Positions 55,033-62,978 of a stretch of DNA of 64,000 bases are shown piece by piece. A model generated the notes under the pieces. That model made no database searches. It was not told the origin of the DNA and worked only from the letters and a program-made list of their open reading frames with translations. A program made the position numbers and the translations under genes. The stretch comes from Leptospira johnsonii (GTDB lineage Bacteria; Spirochaetota; Leptospiria; Leptospirales; Leptospiraceae). Position 1 is the first letter of the stretch. Every line of letters begins with the position of its first letter. The stretch is taken from positions 1 through 64,000 of the forward strand of contig NZ_BFAY01000008.1 in assembly GCF_003112675.1 (NCBI RefSeq), written 5' to 3'.

Positions 55033-55701
55033 TTATGATAAGTTTCCGGTCGAAGGGCCACCGGTTTGGGCGGCCGCAGTTCCCGCCGGAGCCAAATGTG
55101 TGTGGCCATTAAATTTAGATTTAATTTCTCCGATCGAAACTCCTCCGTCTGCTGAAGTTGAATTACCTGTTTCAACAATCACATCGCCGGATATTTTTCC
55201 GTTAGATTCCATATCTCCGGTTACTTCAATTCCATCAGATCCGATTGATAGTTCGGTTGAGCCAACCTTCAAAGTCAATTTTCCATCTTCGAACTTGATC
55301 ATATTCTGTGGCTCGGTCCATCCTTGCTGGGCAATACGACCGATCAAACAGGCATTCTCTAATCCAAAAATTTTAGAGTCCGGTCTGACTTCCTGTTTCC
55401 TTCCGCTCCCTGCTAAACTATTAGAAATATCGAATGTAGAAAAGCCGACCCAAACTAAATCGCCTCTTTGATAGAAAGGTTTAATATAACATTCTTGTCC
55501 TATTTGCACATATTGTACTGGAATTCCAGGGATCACAGGGAAATTGGAAACTTCGTCCAATTCATTCTTCTCTCTTACTAAAGGGAGTACATCCGCTCTC
55601 ATTGTGTCCGCATCGAAAGATTCCACTTGGCAAACCATACCAAGCTGCATTCCTCTTCCTTTTTTATCCGTATATCTATCCAGTAATTCTGCGAAACTCA
55701 T
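55033..55701 (-). CDS. Baseplate spike protein, Gp138/gpV-like
   Basis: A 222-residue protein. The N-terminal OB-fold is of the Gp138 type: GMVCQVESFDADTMRADVLPLVRE, VQYVQIGQECYIKPFYQRGDLVWVGF. A short region with MIKFEDGKLTLKVGSTELSIGSDGIEVTGDME, alternating as in triple-stranded beta-helix spikes, follows. It ends FNGHTHLAPAGTAAAQTGGPSTG, where the histidine-containing tip resembles the metal-binding apex seen in gpV-type spikes. It overlaps the hub gene by four bases. Confidence 0.85.
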   Translation of the reverse strand: MSFAELLDRYTDKKGRGMQLGMVCQVESFDADTMRADVLPLVREKNELDEVSNFPVIPGIPVQYVQIGQECYIKPFYQRGDLVWVGFSTFDISNSLAGSGRKQEVRPDSKIFGLENACLIGRIAQQGWTEPQNMIKFEDGKLTLKVGSTELSIGSDGIEVTGDMESNGKISGDVIVETGNSTSADGGVSIGEIKSKFNGHTHLAPAGTAAAQTGGPSTGNLS

Positions 55702-56492
55702 GCTGGTATCACCTCGAACTCACAATTAGCGTCGCCAAAGGTTGAAAAATTTTTCGTACCTTTTACGATCTTCGCCGTCAGATTCACGTCCTTAGATTCA
55801 ATCTTAACGATCATACCGACACAAAGAGAATAAAGAAACAAAGTCTTGATCTTATATCCCTTTGCGGTTTTTTCAGGCTTTTCCAAAAGGCCGGAGAATG
55901 AATTTAGTAATGTAACCTGTTTCTTTTTTGAATTTTTAGGTTGGAGAGTTAATAAACCGTTACGAAAATAAAATTCCGATTTTGTATCAGCAGCGATCTT
56001 GCGAATGGAATCGCTAAACCCACGAACCGTAATTGAATCGTACGTCTTATTCTCCCCTAACTCGATCTCTCCCGGATCTATGCCTATACTTTTACAGGCA
56101 TCCTTAATCACGGAAATGGCAGAGGATTTCTTATAACTCTTATTAACGATTGCAGTACTCCACTTAGTAGTAGAGTCTGAGATCTTAACCTCTAAAACTC
56201 TTTCTACTCCGTTCTGGGAAACTGAATAATTGATCGCTTCTCCCAACACTACAGTGCCTGAATCTTCTTTATATCCGGCACTTACCGTCACTTTTGGGAA
56301 TATTTTTCCGGATCCTTTTTTCTTAGCTTCGAATACACGTATCGTTTCCGGAGAAGGATTATATAATTTTAAAGTAGCCGATTGCAGATTCCCAATTTTC
56401 TGTTCCTGAGTGAACTCTATAGAAAATGGAGGATAAGAGAATTCTCTTCCTCCGATATTCACTTTTGCGACTCGATTAAAAAGAGTGCTCAT
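55698..56492 (-). CDS. Baseplate hub protein, gp27/gpD-like
   Basis: A 264-residue protein. It has VNIGGREFSYPPFSIEFTQEQKIG and LQSATLKLYNPSPETIRVFEAKKK at the N-terminus, VTVSAGYKEDSGTVVLGEAIN, a middle domain with SAISVIKDACKSIGIDPG and a C-terminal VGMIVKIESKDVNLTAKIVKGTKNFSTFGD. This is the layout of hub proteins that cap the tube and hold the spike. The hub role follows from position between plug and spike genes as well as sequence. Confidence 0.82.
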   Translation of the reverse strand: MSTLFNRVAKVNIGGREFSYPPFSIEFTQEQKIGNLQSATLKLYNPSPETIRVFEAKKKGSGKIFPKVTVSAGYKEDSGTVVLGEAINYSVSQNGVERVLEVKISDSTTKWSTAIVNKSYKKSSAISVIKDACKSIGIDPGEIELGENKTYDSITVRGFSDSIRKIAADTKSEFYFRNGLLTLQPKNSKKKQVTLLNSFSGLLEKPEKTAKGYKIKTLFLYSLCVGMIVKIESKDVNLTAKIVKGTKNFSTFGDANCEFEVIPA

Positions 56493-56833
56493 TCTTCCAC
56501 AGACCTTCCAAGGATCAAAAGGATATCATTCCCAAACATTTTCTGATTTACGATCTGGCCTTGGAGCACACGATTCTGCTCGATCTCCTGTGGATTCAAT
56601 GGAATGATCAAGCGGCTAATGCCTAAATTTTCGATCTGCGCATCGATAAGCTCTCTCGCATAACAAATCTTAGTCGTAAATAGGATATTCGCATCCGAAT
56701 CCAAGATCGTACATGTATAAAAATCAAATCTTTCATTATACAAGAAACGGAAAGAATAAGTCTCCCCTATTGTAAAATCCTTCTCAATGGGGATTTCACT
56801 CGAAGAAATAGGCAAATATTCTAGATCGATCAT
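56489..56833 (-). CDS. Baseplate plug protein, Pam3 gp18-like
   Basis: A 114-residue protein of the baseplate plug family. It has KDFTIGETYSFRFLYNERFDFYTCTILDSDANILFTTKI followed by LIIPLNPQEIEQNRVLQGQ and ILLILGRS. These small proteins sit inside the hub of simple contractile tails such as cyanophage Pam3. Position between Dit-like and hub genes supports the call. It overlaps the hub gene by four bases. Confidence 0.75.
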   Translation of the reverse strand: MIDLEYLPISSSEIPIEKDFTIGETYSFRFLYNERFDFYTCTILDSDANILFTTKICYARELIDAQIENLGISRLIIPLNPQEIEQNRVLQGQIVNQKMFGNDILLILGRSVEE

Positions 56834-56835
56834 AC

Positions 56836-57402
56836 TTATAATCCACTGCAGATACTTTTGCTTGCACCTGCATTTCCAGAAACTTGTTTTGTAGCCGTGG
56901 CAGCAGCACCTGTTTTTGGGACCGGAGATTTCAGGGTGACTTCTACTTTTCTTGGTTCGGCTATTACTATTTTTTTCAACCTTAGGCTTAACTTACGTCC
57001 GTCGCCTAGGTCGACTGCTTGCTCTTCTGAAACTGATTCAATGATTAGACTTTCTATTATTTCGTCGTAGGAATAAAAGGCGATAATTACCTTCTTGTCC
57101 ATCCAATCGTATAGAAGCGATAATCGTTCCTTAACTTTTTTGTTTATAAACGATAATGGATCTAATGGATCCCAGTCGGAATCGGAAATGATTGCTGTTA
57201 AGGAAATTCCGATCGGCTCGTCGGTAACATGATCGGTTATATCCGATCCTTTTTCTACCGCATGGCTTGTGGCATTAGCGCTACGATCCTTGGAAATAGA
57301 AATAGTTGAATCAAATATAAGATCGGTTCCATCACCCTTCAGATATGTTTGGGTTCTTTCCCCGTAAAATAAACTCTTGGCTCTTTGAACAATTGCAGGC
57401 AT
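56836..57402 (-). CDS. Dit-like baseplate protein
   Basis: A 188-residue protein with ATSHAVEKGSDITDHVTDEPIGISLTAIISDSDWDPLD, the signature of Dit-like N-terminal domains in contractile-tail baseplates. ERLSLLYDWMDKKVIIAFYSYDEI and LSLRLKKIVIAEPRKVEV complete the split-barrel pattern. It follows the tape-measure gene by one base. In related modules it joins the tube end to the hub. Confidence 0.8.
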   Translation of the reverse strand: MPAIVQRAKSLFYGERTQTYLKGDGTDLIFDSTISISKDRSANATSHAVEKGSDITDHVTDEPIGISLTAIISDSDWDPLDPLSFINKKVKERLSLLYDWMDKKVIIAFYSYDEIIESLIIESVSEEQAVDLGDGRKLSLRLKKIVIAEPRKVEVTLKSPVPKTGAAATATKQVSGNAGASKSICSGL

Positions 57403-57403
57403 A

Positions 57404-59134
57404 TTAGGTAATCGCTAATCCCAATTTTGCTGGTAAAATATCTTCGGACAGTTCATCCAAAGCACGCATAACGGCTTCTTTTATTTCTGTCCCTGCCTCA
57501 TTAGAGCCGGAGACATTAACTGTTAGAGTTCCGACAACACTTTGAACTACAACGGAGCCCCCTCCCGCTCCATTCGGCATAATTTTCCCGGAACTTCCAG
57601 GTGTGAATAGTTCCGGTCCTCTCTCTCCAACTAGGTAAGATTTTCCTGCGGAAACAACTCCACCCGAAGCTCTAGCTCCACTTAGACTACCCAACATTCC
57701 TCCGCTACCTGTTTGAGCGGAGCTTCCACCTACAATACTAGAAAGTGATTTTGCAGCGGTTAAAACCCAATCGGGTATTAAATCCTTCCAATTGATGGAA
57801 GAAAACGCGGTTGTGATGGAATTCACTAAACCGATAATCGCTTTTTTGATTTGGTCGAAATAGAAATATAAAATCGAAATGGGGAAAATAGCCATGATCA
57901 GATATTTTCCGTAAGTATTAGCGAAATTTAATAAGGAATTGAATGCATTTTTAATCCAATCGATCCCGGCCCCAAACCATTTTGCAGCATTTTCCTTAAA
58001 TTTCTCAAAGGGTCCGAAGAATTGACCAAGGACAGATTCACCTCCGGTGATCCACGCATATAGATCTGCGATCACGAGAATAATTGCACTAATAGCTAAC
58101 CACCACCAAGAGAATGTTCCGACCAGTATGAGCAAGATCCCTTGGAACATGCGTGTCAAAACCACAGACTGTTTTACATAGTCCAAGAAATTAACAAAAT
58201 AACCTAATATAGTAGCGAATAATTTAACAAAAGGAGTGAGAATTGGGAGAAGTAAGTCTCCGAAAGCTGCCGTCAAGTTGCTGATTGTAGTAGCTAATTG
58301 CTCTTGAGCTCCTACATTTGAGTACGCATATCGATTGTATTCTTCCTGTATCTGCACATTCTTTTCCAAAACTTTTGAAAGCAATTCTCTTCGTTTGGTC
58401 TGGGAATTTAGATCGTCCCCGTTCCCGATTGCCTTTGCCTGATCGATATATGCGGAAAGAGCAGCATTATTCTTAAGAAGACCAACATCTCCTGTTTCGA
58501 TAAACTTTTGAGCTTCTTCGAACAAAGAAGAAGTTGTTTCACCAGAGATCTTGGAAAGTTTTTGAAAACTGTCCATCGACTGTTTTACGAAATCGAGAGA
58601 ATGTCCGTATTGAAGTGCATCTTTCGAAGCAGTTAATAATTCGCTCTCAGAAGCAAATCCGTTGGTTTCTTTTTTTACGTTGGCGATCGTTTCTGCAAGA
58701 GCTTGGTATCCCTGAGCACCGGTCAGCCTCTTCAGCTCCATTCTTTGTTTTTCCAACGCCCTAGCTGCGTCTAGATCTATGAATTGTGAAGGAATACCTC
58801 CCGGTAAACCTTTCGTAACACTCCCAAGTTTTGCCCATTTCGATCTGCTCGCATCGGCAATCTTCGAAAAATTCTTTTTAAAAAGTTCCGTACTCGATTT
58901 AAAAGAAGCGGAAAGAGAACTTCCGATCTTCTTCATCCATGATACTGCGTTTTTCCCCCAGGAATTCAATTGATTGAAAGAATTTTTGTAGAAACTATTT
59001 AAACTTTTACCCCAAGATTTTAATTCGGCAGAAGCGGATTTAAAGGCCTTCGTTAGATCTTTTCCGAAGGAAGCTTGGAGTTTTTCAAATTGCTTCGCAA
59101 GCTTCTGCATTTCTTTTATCCAATCTTCGTTCAT
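57404..59134 (-). CDS. Tail tape-measure protein
   Basis: A 576-residue protein: a long N-terminal helical part rich in lysine, serine and tryptophan (SASAELKSWGKSLNSFYKN), KRLTGAQGYQALAETIANVK in the tape-measure core, hydrophobic segments around 300-360 (GILLILVGTFSWWWLAISAIILVIADLYAWI) and a glycine-rich tail (GSGGMLGSLSGARASGG, YLVGERGPELFTPG). The last motif is common at the C-terminus of tape measures. Using the usual ~1.5 angstrom per residue, it would set a tail of roughly 85 nm. That is an estimate, not a measurement. Confidence 0.92.
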   Translation of the reverse strand: MNEDWIKEMQKLAKQFEKLQASFGKDLTKAFKSASAELKSWGKSLNSFYKNSFNQLNSWGKNAVSWMKKIGSSLSASFKSSTELFKKNFSKIADASRSKWAKLGSVTKGLPGGIPSQFIDLDAARALEKQRMELKRLTGAQGYQALAETIANVKKETNGFASESELLTASKDALQYGHSLDFVKQSMDSFQKLSKISGETTSSLFEEAQKFIETGDVGLLKNNAALSAYIDQAKAIGNGDDLNSQTKRRELLSKVLEKNVQIQEEYNRYAYSNVGAQEQLATTISNLTAAFGDLLLPILTPFVKLFATILGYFVNFLDYVKQSVVLTRMFQGILLILVGTFSWWWLAISAIILVIADLYAWITGGESVLGQFFGPFEKFKENAAKWFGAGIDWIKNAFNSLLNFANTYGKYLIMAIFPISILYFYFDQIKKAIIGLVNSITTAFSSINWKDLIPDWVLTAAKSLSSIVGGSSAQTGSGGMLGSLSGARASGGVVSAGKSYLVGERGPELFTPGSSGKIMPNGAGGGSVVVQSVVGTLTVNVSGSNEAGTEIKEAVMRALDELSEDILPAKLGLAIT

Positions 59135-59137
59135 GAA

Positions 59138-59368
59138 TTATTTTCCGCCTGATTTGTTTGCTGCCTGTTTCTGCTCTTTGATCATTCTATCTACGAGTAT
59201 ATTCGCTTTTGCTAAATCTCTTGGATGCATTTCGCAAGCTTCCGAATAAGTTAGAATGCCGTTTACAACCGGTCTCCAGATCGCGATTTCTTCGTCGAGT
59301 TCCTGTTTTAGTCGAATTTCCTCAAGACGATTGATTTGCAAGAGACGCTTTACCGTTTCTTGCTCCAT
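59138..59368 (-). CDS. Overlapping tail-assembly chaperone, second frame
   Basis: A 76-residue helical protein (RLEEIRLKQELDEEIAIWRP, YSEACEMHPRDLAKANILVDRM). It overlaps the end of the preceding chaperone by 47 bp in the +1 (= -2) frame. Small overlapping genes between tube and tape measure usually encode a chaperone and its frameshifted extension (gpG/gpGT). It may be made from its own ATG, which has only a weak ribosome site, or as a fusion. Confidence 0.75.
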   Translation of the reverse strand: MEQETVKRLLQINRLEEIRLKQELDEEIAIWRPVVNGILTYSEACEMHPRDLAKANILVDRMIKEQKQAANKSGGK

Positions 59369-59708
59369 TTTCTGGCCAGGAAAATCCGGGCTCCAACTCC
59401 CCTCTAAGAAATCGGGGAAGAATGATTTCCCATACCTCCTCTAGTTCCCGGATCCAAGATTTTAATTCAGCCTGCTGTAATATTATGGCTTTGCCATCCT
59501 GTCCCAAAGGTCCATCAATCGATAATTTTGTAGCGCCTTTTCCAGGAAAGACTACATGATCGAAGCAGTATTCTAATACCACAGAAAGATCCATATTCCC
59601 ATCGGCGATCTTGAACATCTTAGATTTCAATTTAATCCATTCTTTCGATCCTGGATGTTGGAGAACGTATTCTTTTCCGCCGACTTGTATCGTTTCTTGG
59701 TAAGACAT
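59322..59708 (-). CDS. Tail-assembly chaperone, first frame
   Basis: A 128-residue protein (ETIQVGGKEYVLQHPGSKEWIKLKSKMFKIADG, ELKSWIRELEEVWEIILPRFLRGELEPGF). The size, position after the tube gene and overlap with a second-frame gene identify it as the gpG/gp24-like tape-measure chaperone. GTQ-like core acidic helices are visible, but sequence conservation in this class is low, so the assignment rests mainly on synteny. Confidence 0.75.
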   Translation of the reverse strand: MSYQETIQVGGKEYVLQHPGSKEWIKLKSKMFKIADGNMDLSVVLEYCFDHVVFPGKGATKLSIDGPLGQDGKAIILQQAELKSWIRELEEVWEIILPRFLRGELEPGFSWPENGARNGKASLANQSS

Positions 59709-59792
59709 ATTATGATTCCTTTGTTTATTTTTTTAAATGTTCTTCGCTTCCGTATTCACTTAGAAGTTCCGGAAAGCGAATTTCAATATCGA

Positions 59793-60212
59793 TCAGCTTA
59801 AATGTGCTTTATTTAAATCCGCGCAGGTTAAAACCCATTCGACTCCGCTTTCTTCCACACCGAATTCCTTATCGGGATCGGTAGAGACCCAAGCCTGACT
59901 TGCAACCGCCACGAATTTCCCATCCGAATTATTCTTTACCATTACAGGGAAAGTGTTCGGTAGGTTTTTTACCAGATCCAAAAACGCGTTATCCGGAGAA
60001 GTTCCCTTCAAAGTGAAAGTGATCTGCCCGGAAGTATTATTATTCTTTGTTCTGGAAACTTCTCCCCTTGCGCCTACATGAGTTTTATAAACTTCATTAT
60101 CGGACCGCTTAACGGAAATGAATGTACCGTCAAAAAATCCTGAAACTAATCTTCCGGAAACGGAAAGAGTAACCTGGTTCGGATCGTATGTTCCTAAAAA
60201 TTTATCAGCCAT
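59793..60212 (-). CDS. Tail tube protein, DUF3277-like
   Basis: A 139-residue protein with LGTYDPNQVTLSVSGRLVSGFFDGTFISVKR, GEVSRTKNNNTSGQITFTLKGTSPDN and GVEWVLTCADLNKAHL, matching the DUF3277 phage structural family, which pairs with DUF3383-type sheaths. It forms the inner tube ring. It starts 12 bp after the sheath gene. Confidence 0.85.
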   Translation of the reverse strand: MADKFLGTYDPNQVTLSVSGRLVSGFFDGTFISVKRSDNEVYKTHVGARGEVSRTKNNNTSGQITFTLKGTSPDNAFLDLVKNLPNTFPVMVKNNSDGKFVAVASQAWVSTDPDKEFGVEESGVEWVLTCADLNKAHLS

Positions 60213-60224
60213 TATAATATTTCC

Positions 60225-61253
60225 TTAAACCGTAATTAAGCCGTTAACATTTACTTTATGGATCGCTCCGGCGAGATAATAAACGAATCGAACTCCTTTC
60301 AATTCCCTATTAGCTCTGTCGTTTACAGAAAGATCCGCTCTTCTTGGAACAAAGACTTGGCTCATATAGACTTTATCATCCGATAATTTCAGATCATCTT
60401 CTGAAGACGCTCTTGCAACGATCCCTGCGTCTCCTGCCCTCTTCAGAACGTTACGCACCACTCCTTCCACTTGAGCAATACCGGAATCATCCAATGCTAT
60501 CTTCTCATTATTCAAAAATAAAGAAAGTAGATCCGTTTGAAGTTGATCTTCGACCCAATCCTGTCCGACGATCACATCGATAAATTCCCCGGAAGTGGTT
60601 GTTCCTTCATTCACATAAGTCGCTCCGGCCATTTCTTGTAAAGCTTGCCCTTTGCTCGTACGAATTGTAGTCAGTTCGGTTTTGGTGAAGCTGGAAGCAT
60701 TTTGGCCGTTTAAACGTTTCCACTTAAATGTGGTTGATCCAGGTTGTTTCGGGATATTCTGTCCAACCCAAGCACATTCAGGAAAATCGCCGGGAGCATT
60801 ATTATGAATGAGATAAGCTTCTCTATCTACATTCCTAGAATCAAGCGAAGTTATATCCGATGAGCATCCGAAGAAAAATTTCTTATTTGCATTCGCCCAA
60901 GTGCCTGCCGCATTCAGATCCGTCTTGGTTCTCGAAGTGATACAGACTGCATAAAAATTATCATCCGATTCACGTAGTTCGTCCAAAGCATCGGCAATCG
61001 TGTCCGGCGATACTACGATCATGATATCTTCCGGCTTAGGAGACTGGGCAAACATTGCGGCAGCCATTTTATACACGTCATCGGAAGAAGTAAAACCTGC
61101 CGATGTTAGATCAGTTAAATCGGATGCTATATGCTTCTCCAAAGCAGTAGCGGAACTATCCCCTGCTTTCAAGATCAGCGGTCGAAACGATTTTTGCGTT
61201 AACCCTTGGGTTCCCCGAGTGATATCTATTATGATATCATTAATAAATGCCAT
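60225..61253 (-). CDS. Tail sheath protein, DUF3383-like
   Basis: A 342-residue protein. The N-terminal IIIDITRGTQGLTQKSFRPLILKAG, the middle VSPDTIADALDELRESDDNFYAVCI, AYLIHNNAPGDFPECAWVGQNIPKQPGSTTFKWKRL and the C-terminal YMSQVFVPRRADLSVNDRANRELKGVRFVYYLAGAIHKV are the conserved segments of DUF3383 sheath proteins. At 342 residues it is a compact sheath. Its presence marks the tail as contractile rather than siphovirus-like. Confidence 0.9.
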   Translation of the reverse strand: MAFINDIIIDITRGTQGLTQKSFRPLILKAGDSSATALEKHIASDLTDLTSAGFTSSDDVYKMAAAMFAQSPKPEDIMIVVSPDTIADALDELRESDDNFYAVCITSRTKTDLNAAGTWANANKKFFFGCSSDITSLDSRNVDREAYLIHNNAPGDFPECAWVGQNIPKQPGSTTFKWKRLNGQNASSFTKTELTTIRTSKGQALQEMAGATYVNEGTTTSGEFIDVIVGQDWVEDQLQTDLLSLFLNNEKIALDDSGIAQVEGVVRNVLKRAGDAGIVARASSEDDLKLSDDKVYMSQVFVPRRADLSVNDRANRELKGVRFVYYLAGAIHKVNVNGLITV

Positions 61254-61256
61254 TTG

Positions 61257-61790
61257 CTAAACCTCTACCTCTAGATTTTCATTATGACTGCCGAATTCTT
61301 CGGTGATTTGGATTTTCGAAATTTTCTCTATTTCTTCCGTATATTCAAACGTATAATCGAATCGAATATCGAAGCCAACCTGATAGAGCCAGGCAGAATT
61401 TTCAAAAACACTTTTGTCTTGAACGTTAGTAGCCACAAAGCGTGGAACAATAGAATGTTCTTCACAAAAAGAACGATTATCAGGAGAACCGAACCAATGA
61501 AATACGTTCATAGCAGCGGTTCTTGCATTCTCGAGACTCTGAGTATCAAAAAAATTGAATGAATACGTATCCTGGTATTTTTCAAACCTGGTTCTAACTA
61601 CTACTGTAGGATCTCCAACCTTCTCCGCGCTAGTCTGAATATTTCGATAAACCGATTCCACCAAACAAGATATTGATCGATACACCCCAAGCGGATAAGC
61701 ACTTTGCTCTTCGTCAAATCTGAGCAAAATTACCGAGGTATCGGATTGAATTCTCTGAAAAACAGCTTCTACAACGGCACCGGGGATCAT
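61257..61790 (-). CDS. Tail/neck terminator-like protein
   Basis: A 177-residue protein whose segments VVVRTRFEKYQDTYSFNFFDTQSLENARTAAMNVFHWFG and SAWLYQVGFDIRFDYTFEYTEEI match the phage neck/tail-terminator (gp12-like) pattern that precedes the sheath gene in contractile-tail modules. It should cap the tube and sheath. It is the first gene of the tail operon, 3 bp before the sheath. The ribosome site (AAGGG) is rather far from the ATG. Confidence 0.75.
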   Translation of the reverse strand: MIPGAVVEAVFQRIQSDTSVILLRFDEEQSAYPLGVYRSISCLVESVYRNIQTSAEKVGDPTVVVRTRFEKYQDTYSFNFFDTQSLENARTAAMNVFHWFGSPDNRSFCEEHSIVPRFVATNVQDKSVFENSAWLYQVGFDIRFDYTFEYTEEIEKISKIQITEEFGSHNENLEVEV

Positions 61791-61809
61791 TTATACTTAA
61801 AAACCCTTG

Positions 61810-61837
61810 TTAATAATATACAGAAGCAATTCATCAA
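61810..61837 (-). promoter_or_regulatory. Candidate promoter of the tail operon
   Basis: Minus-strand TTGATG (61837-61832) and TATTAA (61815-61810) are separated by 16 bp and lie about 20 bases before the first tail gene. Only a partial match to sigma-70 consensus. Confidence 0.3.
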
Positions 61838-62043
61838 AGACACAATCTCCAAAAAAAAGACAAGTAATTGCAATTTAAAATTTCATTTTTGCAAAATTAA
61901 ACTAAATTATCCAATTTGAGGTATTATAAAGACGTTTGATAAATTAACGACATTTAATGGAAGCTTAGAGGCAAACAAGTAAAAAAAGGTTCCAACTAAT
62001 CCTATAATTTTCTATAAATTGGACAATTGTGCAGAGCTTGGAA

Positions 62044-62084
62044 AGAAAAAGGACACACTCTGTTATCCGAATAGACAACAGAGT
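62044..62084 (-). terminator. Terminator candidate of the cell-wall enzyme gene
   Basis: On the minus strand ACTCTGTT-N12-AACAGAGT (62084-62057) is a perfect 8-bp stem, followed by GTGTCCTTTTTC. It lies 50 bases after the stop of 62134-62802 and would separate that gene from the tail operon. Confidence 0.6.
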
Positions 62085-62133
62085 AAAACTTTCGAGGCGG
62101 TTTTATACGGGCGTCGTGATTGAAATTACGTTT

Positions 62134-62802
62134 TTAGGATAAAATAGTAACGGCAGTGTTTTGATCTAAAACGCAGTAACACAAGTAAGGTTGAGAATGA
62201 GCTAAAATTGCCTGTTCTATGGTTCTAAAAAATTCCGACCAGGGTGCATCAGTCCAAGTTGAGTTCAAAACAGTGCAACCTGCACTAGCCATTTCTACAA
62301 ATTTGGAAGTGCTACTTTTGGCATGGATATCGATCGCAAAAAAACCGGCCTGAGTCACAGAGATAGATTCATCCTTCCACTTAAACCATGGTTTACCATT
62401 TTGATGAGGAACATATCTATTAACAGTGACTTGCGCATATTGGTTCAAAGCCTTATGCCCTCGATGCATACCTAACTTATATTTATAAATTCCTTCCACA
62501 ATCCGCGCTGTTCCAGCTGGATTCATTGGCTGATTCAACCAATAACGGCCCGGATCTATCGTGCAGGCGTATATTTTAAATTCCAAAGATTTATTCACGG
62601 TCCGTATCAAAAAGAGAGCATCATTGTATTCGTTGATGTTATCGTTATTCGTCTTTACAATGCCATCCTTAAAATCGATACCTCTTATGCCGAAGAGTAC
62701 CCAACGATCATAAAGTAGGCCGTATTTTTTAGAGCCGTATGCCATAAGACGTTTTACGAATTTCTTCGTATCCATTGTGCCTCGTTTACGCAAGATCGGC
62801 AT
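62134..62802 (-). CDS. Putative cell-wall enzyme with H...SAGC motif (phage-type)
   Basis: A 222-residue protein without a signal peptide. The conserved-looking core is FKIYACTIDPGRYWLNQPMN, LGMHRGHKALNQYAQVTVNR and FFAIDIHAKSSTSKFVEMASAGCTVL. A histidine followed by S-A-G-C is the catalytic layout of YkuD-like L,D-transpeptidases and of peptidoglycan-acting proteins found in phage lysis or tail modules. The fold itself is not certain. AGGGG stands seven bases before the ATG. It is on the same strand as the tail operon but has its own terminator. No holin gene was seen beside it. Confidence 0.5.
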   Translation of the reverse strand: MPILRKRGTMDTKKFVKRLMAYGSKKYGLLYDRWVLFGIRGIDFKDGIVKTNNDNINEYNDALFLIRTVNKSLEFKIYACTIDPGRYWLNQPMNPAGTARIVEGIYKYKLGMHRGHKALNQYAQVTVNRYVPHQNGKPWFKWKDESISVTQAGFFAIDIHAKSSTSKFVEMASAGCTVLNSTWTDAPWSEFFRTIEQAILAHSQPYLCYCVLDQNTAVTILS

Positions 62803-62978
62803 GTAAATTCCCCTAAGAGCGTTGCGCTCAAATCAACTGTAATGGCGCAAAATAATTCTTCCTCGAATATCGTGTCAACCAAGATCCATTATATTTCTCT
62901 TTTAAACGAATATAATTGGCTCAAAAGACAAATCTCGAAAAATCATTGTCTTTCACCCTTAGATAATAAAATCCCTTC

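Larger units (their letters stand above)
61791..62133. other. AT-rich gap upstream of the tail operon
   Basis: 343 bases without a gene. It contains the candidate tail promoter at 61810-61837 and the terminator hairpin of the gene to its right. Both are listed separately. No operator palindrome or LexA-like box was recognised. Confidence 0.6.

Noticed and set aside
46184..61790. Interpretation of the tail module as an extracellular contractile injection system with toxin cargo.
   Set aside because: No AAA+ ATPase, DUF4157 or recognisable toxin gene is present, and gene order is that of a simple phage or R-tailocin tail.
46133..61967. A 10-bp direct repeat TGGAAGCTTA at 46133-46142 and 61958-61967 flanking the tail module, possible attachment sites.
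   Set aside because: Ten bases is too short to rise above chance over 16 kb, and no integrase is present.
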